Shown here: in pieces, positions 11,896 to 22,152 of the stretch | Layout: every line of letters starts with the position of its first letter | Position numbering within the stretch: the first letter of the stretch is position 1 | NCBI RefSeq assembly: GCF_014203795.1 | Contig: NZ_JACHJU010000001.1 | Span: forward strand, 558,001 to 622,000 | Reading direction: 5' to 3' | DNA: 64,000 bases | DNA from: Streptosporangium album | GTDB lineage: Bacteria; Actinomycetota; Actinomycetes; Streptosporangiales; Streptosporangiaceae | Position numbers and translations under genes: made by a program | Notes under the pieces: generated by a model | The model's database searches: none | What the model saw: the letters and a program-made list of their open reading frames with translations, nothing else | What the model was told of the DNA's origin: nothing

Positions 11896-11924
11896 GACAC
11901 CACCGTCAAGTTTATGGCGGTGTC
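11896..11924. promoter_or_regulatory. Inverted repeat upstream of the VOC gene
   Basis: GACACCACC (11896-11904) and GGCGGTGTC (11916-11924) pair at 8 of 9 positions across an 11-nt spacer, 21 bp upstream of the VOC start. It is either an operator or a leader hairpin; no regulator gene is adjacent. Confidence 0.4.
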
Positions 11925-12158
11925 CCCTGGGGCTTCAACGAGATGTGACGCCAAGCATGCCCACCCCGCACGGGGCCTCCCGGCCAGTGCCACCGCCATG
12001 ACCTTGATCCGTCTTTCCCCGACGGGAGGTACCAAACCGAGCACCATCACGCCTCCCGATCCCGGCGCGCCCCGGACGGCGCCCGCGGCCGGACCGGCCG
12101 GCCGGAGCCAGGACCGTGGCCTCACCATCGGAGCACGCCTGACGGTGAACCGTTCCGA

Positions 12159-12476
12159 TCAGGTCAGCGAGCTCTGAAGGGCTGCGCGGATCTCCATCAA
12201 CAGCTGCCAGGGCTCACCAGACTCCCAGGAGCGGACGAGCCCCGTGACCTGCGCGTCCGGCCGGAACCCATCGAGACCGTGCGGACCGAAGCATCCGGCC
12301 TCGGCGAGAACGGCAACGAGCGGATCGTCGTCACCGAGCGACCGGGTATAGACCGCCGCATCGAGCAGGGCGAGCGCCGAACGCGCGTTGCGTCCCCCGT
12401 CGCGGACCTCCACCCGGTCCAGCTTCCGCCTGCCCTCGGCACGCAGATATTCGGCCAGGGATTCGATCCTGCTCAT
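12159..12476 (-). CDS. Small conserved-looking hypothetical protein
   Basis: 105 residues, helical and soluble (SRIESLAEYLRAEGRRKLD at the start, ALALLDAAVYTRSLGDDDP in the middle). I do not recognise the family. The ATG at 12476 is chosen because GGAGAGGG lies at the right distance; a TTG four codons upstream has no such signal. The 283 bp between this gene and the VOC gene hold nothing recognisable. Confidence 0.55.
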   Translation of the reverse strand: MSRIESLAEYLRAEGRRKLDRVEVRDGGRNARSALALLDAAVYTRSLGDDDPLVAVLAEAGCFGPHGLDGFRPDAQVTGLVRSWESGEPWQLLMEIRAALQSSLT

Positions 12477-12640
12477 GACCCTCTCCAAGTTTTCGCACTT
12501 TGCGTCACATCATAATCACTGAGAGCGAGCAAGGGTTACGGATCTTCCTCAGCCGAACGGGAGATGCCACCCCAGAACCTCACATGAAACGGGCATGCGG
12601 GATTATTGACATATCGATCCGCTGACCGAAGGGTGTGTGT

Positions 12641-13183
12641 GTGGGTTCCTTCGACGACCTGCTGGCCGCAAACGAAGATTTCTCCGCCACGTTCACCGAC
12701 GCCGCGCTGACCGGTAGGGCAGCACGCGGCCTGGCGGTGGTCACCTGTATGGACTCCCGCATCGATCCGCTGGGGGTGTTCGGTCTGAAGGCCGGCGACG
12801 CCAAGATCCTGCGCAACGCCGGAGCCCGGGTGACCGACGACGTGCTACGGACGCTCGTACTGGCGGTCTACCTTCTGAATGTGGAGCGGGTGCTGGTCAT
12901 GCCGCACACCGACTGCGGCATGTCGAAAGCCACCGACGACGACGTGCACGAGCTCGCCGCCCGGCACGGCGTCGACACCCGGAGCCTGGAGTTTCACACT
13001 GTCCCCGATCAGGACGCCGCCCTGCGGCATGACCTGACACGCATCAGGACCAGCCCGTTTCTCCCACCGGAGCTGGCCGTCGGCGGCGCCATCTACGATG
13101 TCCGCACCGGCAGGCTCATGCCGGTCGACATGCAGCGCCCCACCGGCGATCGAGGCCTCACGGCATACCGACCGGCCCGATAA
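12641..13183 (+). CDS. Beta-class carbonic anhydrase
   Basis: 180 residues, similar to the Rv1284-type beta-carbonic anhydrases. It hydrates CO2 to bicarbonate using zinc. The metal and active-site residues are visible: Cys36-Met-Asp38-Ser-Arg40 and His89-Thr-Asp-Cys92. Four residues are available to bind zinc, with Asp38/Arg40 as the dyad. Three GTGs lie close together; the one at 12641 is favoured because GAAGGG (12628-12633) is 7 bp upstream. It is convergent with parE, with a shared terminator. Confidence 0.88.
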   Translation: MGSFDDLLAANEDFSATFTDAALTGRAARGLAVVTCMDSRIDPLGVFGLKAGDAKILRNAGARVTDDVLRTLVLAVYLLNVERVLVMPHTDCGMSKATDDDVHELAARHGVDTRSLEFHTVPDQDAALRHDLTRIRTSPFLPPELAVGGAIYDVRTGRLMPVDMQRPTGDRGLTAYRPAR

Positions 13184-13214
13184 ACGCATCTGCCCTCAGA
13201 CCCGCCGGGAGCGA

Positions 13215-13248
13215 CCGGCCCCGCCCGTGGAGTGACGGGCGGCGGCCG
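13215..13248. terminator. Bidirectional terminator between carbonic anhydrase and parE
   Basis: A perfect 8-bp stem CCGCCCGT/ACGGGCGG (13221-13228, 13235-13242) with a 6-nt loop, extended by CGGCC/GGCCG arms with one bulged G. It sits between the stops of the two convergent genes. Confidence 0.7.
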
Positions 13249-13271
13249 TGCATCCCCTGCGGGGGGCGTGG

Positions 13272-15356
<2,085 letters not shown>

Positions 15357-15582
15357 TCTGCTCGAACACGTGTGCGCAGCCTACCGTTCTTCCCGCCGCA
15401 CCGCGTACAAGCTTGCCATCAGGGGCCAACGATGTTACTTCCAGCATGGTCACTGTTACTTCCGGATACTTTCCGCTCTCGGCGTAGCGAGGGGTCGGTT
15501 GGGAAGGTTCGCATGGGGTTAGATGTTCTCTCAAGTGACTGACGCCAGATCCTCCGCAAGGGGATGACCTGAAAGGCGATAC

Positions 15583-15813
15583 GTGACTGGAACCCTCGCC
15601 CCCGCCAAGCAGCTGAAGGCCACGGACCGCTGTGACCGGTGTGGCGCCCAGGCCTACATCCGCGCAACCCTGCCCGTAGGTGGGGAGCTGCTTTTCTGCG
15701 CCCACCACGGGCGGCAGCACGTAGCTGTGCTGAGAGCCAAGGGCGCCGACATCCAGGACGAGTCGGCGCGCCTCAGCGACACCTCTTCAACCGCTGGAAA
15801 CGACGAACGGTAG
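15583..15813 (+). CDS. DUF7455 zinc-finger-like small protein
   Basis: 76 residues with Cys17-x2-Cys20 and Cys39-x-His41-His42, a likely single zinc site (RCDRCGAQA and LLFCAHHGRQH). This small family is conserved in actinobacteria next to the parE and hrdB genes, exactly as here. Its function is unknown. The GTG at 15583 follows a GAAAGG-type ribosome site. A terminator with a GCGA loop follows 9 bp after the stop. Confidence 0.82.
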   Translation: MTGTLAPAKQLKATDRCDRCGAQAYIRATLPVGGELLFCAHHGRQHVAVLRAKGADIQDESARLSDTSSTAGNDER

Positions 15814-15822
15814 GGATCATCA

Positions 15823-15844
15823 GGGCCGATAGCGATATCGGCCC
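15823..15844 (+). terminator. Hairpin terminator after the DUF7455 gene
   Basis: A perfect 9-bp stem GGGCCGATA/TATCGGCCC closed by the stable tetraloop GCGA. Confidence 0.75.
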
Positions 15845-16222
15845 GACACTGTGAAGTCCTGGCCGCTCGTAGAGCGACCGGGCCGCGACGGCTGATTCCA
15901 CCCTTACTAAATATGCCTTCTGCACGCCCTGTTCCCACCGTATGTGAGAGCGGGGCGCGCATCATGTCTCGCTCACATGGCCTCGGCGTCGCACCTGCGA
16001 CACCATGGCCTTGTGGGCGAGCCCTGACGATTCTTCCCGCATGATGCCCTCCCCAAGGCTGCCGCCCCGAGTCGGCCCACCTGTCCACCGTCCGCAGGGC
16101 CCGCTCCCCGGCGTCGTTCACCCGGTGGACGGCCGCTCACGCCTGGTCGACAGACGGTCAGAGGCGTCATGGGCCGCCTGTGAGGATTCCAGGCTCCGCC
16201 TCTCGCACTACGCTCTGCGACT
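15845..16222. other. Intergenic region upstream of yaaA, no gene seen
   Basis: 378 bp without a convincing coding frame. A small AT-rich spot at 15900-15915 and a 7-bp inverted repeat ATGTGAG/CTCACAT around 15940-15978 are present; neither could be assigned. Confidence 0.35.
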
Positions 16223-16963
16223 GTGCTGATTCTGCTGCCACCGTCGGAGGGAAAGGCCAAGCTGGGCAACGGCCCCCTCCTTGACCTGCCCCGGATGAGT
16301 TTCCCGTCTCTGAACGCGCCCCGCGAGGCCGCCGTGAACGCGCTCGTCGCGCTCTGCGACGGGCCCCGGGCACAGGCCGTGCTCGGACTGTCGCCGGGGC
16401 AGCTCGGCGAGATCGGCAAGAACCGCGGGCTCCGGGCCACGCCCACACTGACAGCCGCCGAACTCTACACCGGGGTGCTCTACGACAACCTCGGCCTGGC
16501 CTCGCTGTCCCCGGGAGCGGCCGGACGGGCGGCGGAGAGTCTCGTGATCTTTTCCGGGCTCTGGGGTCTGCTCCGGATCGATGACCGGGTACCGCCCTAC
16601 CGTCTGTCCATGGGCGTGAGGCTACCGCCCCTGGGCGGACTGGGTGCCTACTGGCGCCGGGTGGTCACTCCGGTACTCGATGCCCAGACCGGTCTGGTGG
16701 TGGACCTGCGCTCCAGCACCTACACGGCGGCCTGGCAGCCCGGCGCCCGGGCTGTGGCGGTACGGGTGATCAGGGACGGCAAGGTCGTCAGCCACATGGC
16801 GAAGGCCACCCGGGGGGCGATCGCCCGCTCCCTGCTGGAAGGAGGCTGCGACCCGCAGACACCGGAGGAGCTGGTCAAGATCCTGGACGGCCTCGGCCAC
16901 GCGGTCGGCCTCAGCCAGGCTCCTGCCGGTAGGCGGCCGTGGACCCTCGATGTCATGGTGTGA
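16223..16963 (+). CDS. yaaA: YaaA family peroxide stress protein
   Basis: 246 residues starting with the family hallmark MLILLPPSEGK. The conserved LVIFSGLWGLLRIDDRVPPYRL block and VVDLRSSTYTAAW follow. E. coli YaaA lowers free iron during peroxide stress and binds DNA; the role in actinomycetes is inferred. The GTG start has no Shine-Dalgarno sequence, so translation may be leaderless. It is convergent with hrdB, with a perfect palindrome between the two. Confidence 0.88.
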   Translation: MLILLPPSEGKAKLGNGPLLDLPRMSFPSLNAPREAAVNALVALCDGPRAQAVLGLSPGQLGEIGKNRGLRATPTLTAAELYTGVLYDNLGLASLSPGAAGRAAESLVIFSGLWGLLRIDDRVPPYRLSMGVRLPPLGGLGAYWRRVVTPVLDAQTGLVVDLRSSTYTAAWQPGARAVAVRVIRDGKVVSHMAKATRGAIARSLLEGGCDPQTPEELVKILDGLGHAVGLSQAPAGRRPWTLDVMV

Positions 16964-17010
16964 CCCGCAACGGCCCTGCCCCATCCGGCGCCCGGTCCGA
17001 TGGTCCGTCG

Positions 17011-17062
17011 TTTCAATGATGAAGGGCCCGCACCGTACGGTGCGGGCCCTTCATCATTGAAA
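17011..17062. terminator. 52-bp perfect palindrome, bidirectional terminator of yaaA and hrdB
   Basis: Bases 17011-17036 are the exact reverse complement of 17037-17062, so all 26 pairs match, with the arms meeting at GT/AC and no unpaired loop required. TTTCAA and TTGAAA at the ends give a U-run for both directions. It starts 48 bp after the yaaA stop and ends 4 bp from the hrdB stop. Confidence 0.9.
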
Positions 17063-17066
17063 AACC

Positions 17067-18695
17067 TCAGTCCAGATAGTCGCGCAGCACCTGGGACCGG
17101 GACGGGTGACGCAGCTTGGACATGGTCTTCGACTCGATCTGCCGGATGCGCTCACGCGTCACCCCGTAGACCTTGCCGATCTCATCCAGCGTCTTCGGCT
17201 GACCGTCGGTGAGACCGAACCGCATCGAGACCACACCCGCCTCACGCTCGGACAGCGTGTCCAGAACGGAGTGGAGCTGCTCCTGCAGGAGTGTGAAGCT
17301 GACCGCGTCAGCAGGGACGATCGCTTCGGAGTCCTCGATGAGGTCACCGAACTCGCTGTCCCCCTCCTCACCCAGCGGGGTGTGCAGGGAGATGGGCTCA
17401 CGACCGTACTTCTGGACCTCGACGACCTTCTCCGGGGTCATGTCCAGCTCGCGGGCCAGCTCCTCCGGAGTGGGCTCACGGCCGAGGTCCTGGAGCATCT
17501 GCCGCTGTACCCGGGCCAGCTTGTTGATCACTTCGACCATGTGGACCGGGATGCGGATGGTCCGCGCCTGGTCGGCCATGGCGCGGGTGATCGCCTGCCG
17601 GATCCACCACGTGGCGTAGGTGGAGAACTTGTAACCCTTGGTGTAGTCGAACTTCTCGACCGCACGGATCAGGCCCAGGTTGCCCTCCTGGATCAGGTCC
17701 AGGAAGAGCATGCCACGGCCGGTGTAGCGCTTGGCCAGCGAGACCACCAGGCGGAGGTTGGCCTCCAGTAGGTGGTTCTTGGCACGGCGACCGTCCTCGG
17801 CGATCCACTCGAGCTCGGCCCGGACGTCCACCGGAAGCCTGGCACCGTCGGTGCCGAGCTGCTCCTCGGCGAACAGACCCGCCTCGATGCGCTTGGCGAG
17901 CTCGACCTCCTGCTCGGCGTTGAGCAGAGGAACCTTGCCGATCTGCTTCAGGTAGTCCTTGACCGGGTCGGCCGTGGCACCGGCGGCCGCGACCTGCGCC
18001 ACGGGGGCGTCGTCGTCGTCGTCGGAGAGAATGAGGACCTCGTCCTCGTTCTGCTCGACGGTCTCGGCCTTCGGCTCCTCTTCGGTCTCGGTCTCGGTCT
18101 CGACTTCGACTTCCCCTTCCGTCTCGACCTCTACCTCGATTTCGAAGTCCTCGATCTCGACGTCGTCCTCAAGGTCGATGACCTCGTCGTCCTCGCCACC
18201 AGCCGTCTTGGGCTTGGAGTCGGACGCGGCCGTGGGTGCGGGCGCCTCTGGCCCCGCCTTCTTCGGCGGGCCGGGGATGGGCTTCTTGGCAGCCGGGGCG
18301 ACCTTCTTGGCCGGAGCCGCCGGCTTCTTGGCCGCGGGTGCGGGCTCGGAGCCGCTGACGACCGCGGTGACGGTCTCCGGCTGCTCCTTGGCCGCTGCGG
18401 CGGTCTTGGTCTTCTTGATTGTGGCGGGAGTGGCGGGGGTACGGCGCTTGTTCGAAGTCCGAGACTTCTTGGGAGCCGCGGAGTCCTCAGCGGTCAGTCG
18501 TACGGTGATGCCCTCTTTGCTGAGGCTGCGCAGGATTCCAGCGACCTGCGCCATCGGAATGTCCGCTTCCTCGACGGCCTTGCGGACATCCTCGGACTCG
18601 AGGAACCCCTGCGAGCGCCCCCGCTCCATCAGCTGCTGAATGACGGGCTCGTTCAGCTCGGATGGCTTCGAGCGAGTCGAACTTGCAGGCGACAC
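17067..18695 (-). CDS. hrdB: Principal RNA polymerase sigma factor
   Basis: 542 residues. Region 1.1-like helices ([17 protein letters not shown]) open the protein. A Lys/Ala/Pro-rich and then very acidic low-complexity segment covers about 60-235, typical of HrdB. Region 1.2 is [16 protein letters not shown], and region 2 is [17 protein letters not shown] to [15 protein letters not shown]. Regions 3 and 4 end with [19 protein letters not shown]. It directs housekeeping transcription. The GTG at 18695 follows GAGAGG and gives the family-like [16 protein letters not shown]; an in-frame GTG at 18743 would add 16 residues. Confidence 0.95.
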   Translation of the reverse strand: MSPASSTRSKPSELNEPVIQQLMERGRSQGFLESEDVRKAVEEADIPMAQVAGILRSLSKEGITVRLTAEDSAAPKKSRTSNKRRTPATPATIKKTKTAAAAKEQPETVTAVVSGSEPAPAAKKPAAPAKKVAPAAKKPIPGPPKKAGPEAPAPTAASDSKPKTAGGEDDEVIDLEDDVEIEDFEIEVEVETEGEVEVETETETEEEPKAETVEQNEDEVLILSDDDDDAPVAQVAAAGATADPVKDYLKQIGKVPLLNAEQEVELAKRIEAGLFAEEQLGTDGARLPVDVRAELEWIAEDGRRAKNHLLEANLRLVVSLAKRYTGRGMLFLDLIQEGNLGLIRAVEKFDYTKGYKFSTYATWWIRQAITRAMADQARTIRIPVHMVEVINKLARVQRQMLQDLGREPTPEELARELDMTPEKVVEVQKYGREPISLHTPLGEEGDSEFGDLIEDSEAIVPADAVSFTLLQEQLHSVLDTLSEREAGVVSMRFGLTDGQPKTLDEIGKVYGVTRERIRQIESKTMSKLRHPSRSQVLRDYLD

Positions 18696-18939
18696 GAACA
18701 CCTCTCGAAGGAAAGCGTGACGAGAATGGACCCAGATGCCCACTAGGGGCGGATACCTCTAGTTGTCATGATGAACAGGGCCGCGCGAACCGCGACGCAC
18801 CTGTCCAGCATTGTGGCACGACACCGTGATCCATACGGCCGCCTCCTGGCGGTTGCCCTCCACCCTAGGCCGACCAAGAGAGTAGTGCGTACGGAAGCGA
18901 GGCACCGATACCCGAAAGCAACCCTTATGACTGTTTCAT

Positions 18940-21033
18940 TCAGTCACTCTTCGTGGCTGGAGGGACGTGAATCGCCAGCACCGTGACATCGTCATCCTGC
19001 TCATACCCAGACAACATCCGATCTACGAGGAAATCCAGCAACATGTGCGGGCTTCCGACGACTTCGGGTGGCGCTTCGGTTACAACAGAGCAAAGTTCAG
19101 CGAGTCCGGCATCCAGCCCACGCTTCCGGTTCTCGACCAGACCATCCGAATACAGGACGGCGGTGTGCCCGGGCGGGACGCAGAAACGGAACTGCCTGCG
19201 GCTGGTCGGCCAGCCGAGCGGGGTGCCCGGCTCTCCCTCGCACAGAAGCGGCACGCCCTGCGGCGAGACCAGCAGGGGCGGCGGATGGCCGGCCAGCGCC
19301 AGCGTCCCCTCCCCCGTGCCGGGTTCCACGACCATGTAGGCGAGGGTCGTGACCTGCTCTTCTTCCTCCGTGGCCTCAAAGACCCTGTCCAGGCCGGTGA
19401 GAACCGCCGCAGGCGGCGGGTTGGTCAGCGCCAGGGCCCGCATGGCGTTGCGGATGCGGCCCATACCGGCCGCGGCCTTGACGCCCTTGCCCATGACGTC
19501 GCCGACGACCGCCGCGACCCGGCCGTCCTGCAGCACGAACGCGTCGTACCAGTCACCGCCGACCTGCACGTGGCGGCTTCCCGAGCGGAAGCGCTGAGCC
19601 AGCACAAGGCCGCGCACCACCGGCAGGCGATCGGGCAGGAGGCTCCGCTGGAGCGTCTCGGCGGTGCGGTGCTCCCGCTCGAACAGGGTGGCCCGCTCGA
19701 CGGCCAGCGCGCACTGCCCCGCGAGGGCCTCCAGGAACACGCCGTCTTCCTGGGAGATCTTCTGCGAGCGGGTGAAGGAGAACCGCAACGCGCCGAGTGC
19801 GCGTCCCGCGGCCAGCAGCGGCAGGCCGACCCAGGCGCGCTCATCGCTGTAGACGACGAAGTCGTTGACGGTCTCCTCGTCGCCCCCGGCGTCCACGAGC
19901 TGGGAACGCAGGCTTTCGGGTGATTCAGCGAAAACCGGGCGGCGGCTGTTGACCGCCATGGTCATCACGCTGGAGTGCGAGAGCGGGATCTCCTCGCCGG
20001 GCGCGCCGGGAACATCCGGGATGCCACCGCCGTTGACCAGCTTCAGCACGGCCCGGTCGACGTCGAGCAGGGCCACGGCCGAGCGGTCCGCCGCCAGTGC
20101 TGTGCGGCCCACATCGATGATGACCTGGACGACCTGCTCGACGGTCAGCGCCTCGGCGAGCAGCGCCGTGGCGCCCTGGAGCCGCGCCGTCCGCAGAGCG
20201 GCGGCGCCGAGCTGGTCGGTGAGCCGGCCGCGCATCTCCTCGGCCTCGCGCTGCGGGGTGACGTCGGTGTTGGCGCCCACCCACTCGACCACCCGGCCAT
20301 GCCGGATGATCGGGACCGCGCGCACCTCGAAGTGGCGGTAACCGCTGGCGCGGGTGCGGACCCGGTAGTTCCACTCGAACATGATCCGGCCGCGCAGCGC
20401 CTCCCGCCAGGCCTCCTCCGCGTGCGGACGGTCGTCGGGGTGGACGGCCTCCAGCCAGCCGCGCGCGAGGTATTCCTCCAGGCCCTGGCCGGTGATGGCA
20501 CGCCACTGCGGTGCGTCCTCCAGCACGGCCCCGCTCGGGGCGGTGATCCGCACCAGCTGGGACTGGGCCTCGACCAGCGAGCGGTAGCGCTCCTCGCTGC
20601 GTCGCAGGTCCTCCTCGACCTGCCTGCTCTCGGTGATGTCCACGCCGACCAGGCAGACCGCGCGGAGCGCGCCCTTGTCGTCATGGATCGGGGAGAACGT
20701 CAGCGACCAGTGATGGGTCTGCCCGTCCGCGGTGCGCACCCGGATCCGCTGGTCCGTGTCGACCCGGCTGCCCTCGACGACGCCGCGGACCGAATCCTCC
20801 ACGAGTGCGGTGAGGTCGGCGGAGAGCAACTCGCCCGGGGCCCGGCCCACCAGGCGCTCGACCGGGAGGCCGACCACGTCGGCGAAGACCTCGTCGACCC
20901 GCTGGAAACGGCCGTCGGGGTCGAAGAACGCGAAGGCGAACGGCGACTGCGACAACAGGCCCTGCAACAGGCCGGGGTCTGAGATGTCCATACCCGACTC
21001 CCGGGGACGGGGCACGGAGGTTTCGGCGCTCAC
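18940..21033 (-). CDS. PAS-PAS-GAF-SpoIIE (PP2C) phosphatase, RsbU type
   Basis: 697 residues. The first PAS domain is FAFAFFDPDGRFQRVDEVFAD (about 25-130) and the second contains HYRHFEV-type residues near 250. A GAF domain follows (about 310-450). The C-terminal SpoIIE phosphatase begins at LQRSLLPDRLP and contains [17 protein letters not shown] and YSDGLVENR, the metal-binding acidic motifs. Such proteins dephosphorylate anti-anti-sigma factors in partner-switching modules. No anti-sigma or STAS gene is adjacent, so the partner is unknown. The GTG at 21033 is preceded by GGAGG at 8 bp; an ATG at 20991 is the alternative. Confidence 0.9.
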   Translation of the reverse strand: MSAETSVPRPRESGMDISDPGLLQGLLSQSPFAFAFFDPDGRFQRVDEVFADVVGLPVERLVGRAPGELLSADLTALVEDSVRGVVEGSRVDTDQRIRVRTADGQTHHWSLTFSPIHDDKGALRAVCLVGVDITESRQVEEDLRRSEERYRSLVEAQSQLVRITAPSGAVLEDAPQWRAITGQGLEEYLARGWLEAVHPDDRPHAEEAWREALRGRIMFEWNYRVRTRASGYRHFEVRAVPIIRHGRVVEWVGANTDVTPQREAEEMRGRLTDQLGAAALRTARLQGATALLAEALTVEQVVQVIIDVGRTALAADRSAVALLDVDRAVLKLVNGGGIPDVPGAPGEEIPLSHSSVMTMAVNSRRPVFAESPESLRSQLVDAGGDEETVNDFVVYSDERAWVGLPLLAAGRALGALRFSFTRSQKISQEDGVFLEALAGQCALAVERATLFEREHRTAETLQRSLLPDRLPVVRGLVLAQRFRSGSRHVQVGGDWYDAFVLQDGRVAAVVGDVMGKGVKAAAGMGRIRNAMRALALTNPPPAAVLTGLDRVFEATEEEEQVTTLAYMVVEPGTGEGTLALAGHPPPLLVSPQGVPLLCEGEPGTPLGWPTSRRQFRFCVPPGHTAVLYSDGLVENRKRGLDAGLAELCSVVTEAPPEVVGSPHMLLDFLVDRMLSGYEQDDDVTVLAIHVPPATKSD

Positions 21034-21771
21034 GGTCGGCACCTCCGTCGCGTGCCAGGGTCTCCCACGAGGCACATCTCCAAACTTGCGAATTGGCGTA
21101 GCGCGGCTCCGGGGGACCGGATCCTGCAGTACATCATCGGCGATGGGTGTGTGCGGACGGAAGCCCCGCCCATGATGCGGTCGGCGCATACTACGGACCT
21201 TCCCGGCCCGAAGGCCGGGAGTTCCGCGCTAACGCGCCAGGTTCCCGGCGTGGGCGTCGCCCGGCCACCGTTCCGCCGGAGCCGAATGGTGGCGCTGTCT
21301 CCCACCGTGTCCGCCCCCCTCCGAGGGTCGCGGCGGCAGCCGCACCGCGGTGCGGGTGGCCCGGCTCCTCCCGCGTGTCTCACGTCCTCGCCCTCGCCGA
21401 CCTGCGTCGGCCTGAGCCCGACGTCCCTCCCACTGCCCTTTCGAAACGCCGGCATGATCGCCGCCGACGCCATCGAACGTATGCGGCCAGGACCCTAGCA
21501 GGATCAAGCCGGACCGTCCCGACAACTGCCCACCTCATCTCCATCAGCGTCCCAAGCAAGATCAGGCTACTGACTGATTGGCGATTTGGCTCCCCCTTCG
21601 GGGACACTCGTTTACTTCGGAGTCGACAAATCGAGTCAGGATTGGTGTCAGCTTCGGGTGTTGCGCACGGAAGACTTGACACCTGCTTGATAAGTTGTGG
21701 AATGAGAACGCACGTCCCCGCCGTCCATCCGGGGGATCGCTCCCCGGGCAAACCGGAGGAATGCGACACAC
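21034..21771. other. Long spacer, possible transposon 3'-end relic plus promoter
   Basis: 738 bp without a supported gene. An 8-bp stem with a CGAA loop lies at 21201-21220 (TCCCGGCC/GGCCGGGA). In actinomycetes, GC-rich hairpins of this type often mark the 3' end of IS200/IS605-type tnpB elements, and the adjoining minus-strand reading frame (about 21229-21400) has the basic composition of a TnpB tail. No conserved TnpB motif is visible, so this is only a suggestion. Confidence 0.25.
21676..21703 (+). promoter_or_regulatory. Candidate promoter for the 80-aa gene
   Basis: TTGACA (21676-21681) and TGGAAT (21698-21703) with 16-bp spacing, about 70 bp upstream of the ATG at 21772. Confidence 0.45.
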
Positions 21772-22014
21772 ATGCCCGCTCTCGTCATCAGCTTCGCCGG
21801 CGGCACGACGACGTCTCACGACCCGGTGAACAGCGCTCTGACCGCTGAGTTCGTCACCGTTCCACTCGACACCGTGACACGGTGTGTGGCCGACGTACGG
21901 GCTTGCGCCGAGCATCTGGGGGTCGACGCGACGCCCGAGATGGTCGAGCGTGTCGCTCGCGAGCATCTGCTCGCCCTCGTGAACTCCGCGCCGCCGCCGC
22001 GAAGTCCCCGGTAA
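21772..22014 (+). CDS. Small hypothetical protein
   Basis: 80 residues with a helical C-terminal half (TRCVADVRACAEHLG, EMVERVAREHLLALV). I do not recognise a family. The ATG at 21772 is preceded by CCGGAGGAA at a rather long distance (about 13 bp). A candidate promoter lies 70 bp upstream, and the larger DUF1841-like gene follows 135 bp downstream on the same strand, so the two may be cotranscribed. Confidence 0.5.
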   Translation: MPALVISFAGGTTTSHDPVNSALTAEFVTVPLDTVTRCVADVRACAEHLGVDATPEMVERVAREHLLALVNSAPPPRSPR

Positions 22015-22077
22015 CATCGGGGTCACCGGGCCGTGTTCTACGCACCGTTTGGCCCGGGAATGCGAGAAGGTTGGGGC

Positions 22078-22152
22078 GTGAGCGAGCAGAGCGAGCGAGC
22101 CAATCAGCGCAGCGGCACCGGACTCATACGGCCGACGGAGGAGCCCGCTTGA
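22078..22152 (+). CDS. Possible 24-codon leader ORF upstream of the 524-aa gene
   Basis: GTG at 22078 opens a short frame (MSEQSERANQRSGTG...) closing at TGA 22150-22152, which overlaps the TTG start of the next gene in the sequence TTGA. The arrangement suggests translational coupling, and AGAAGG lies upstream. The peptide is low-complexity and may not be functional. Confidence 0.3.
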   Translation: MSEQSERANQRSGTGLIRPTEEPA

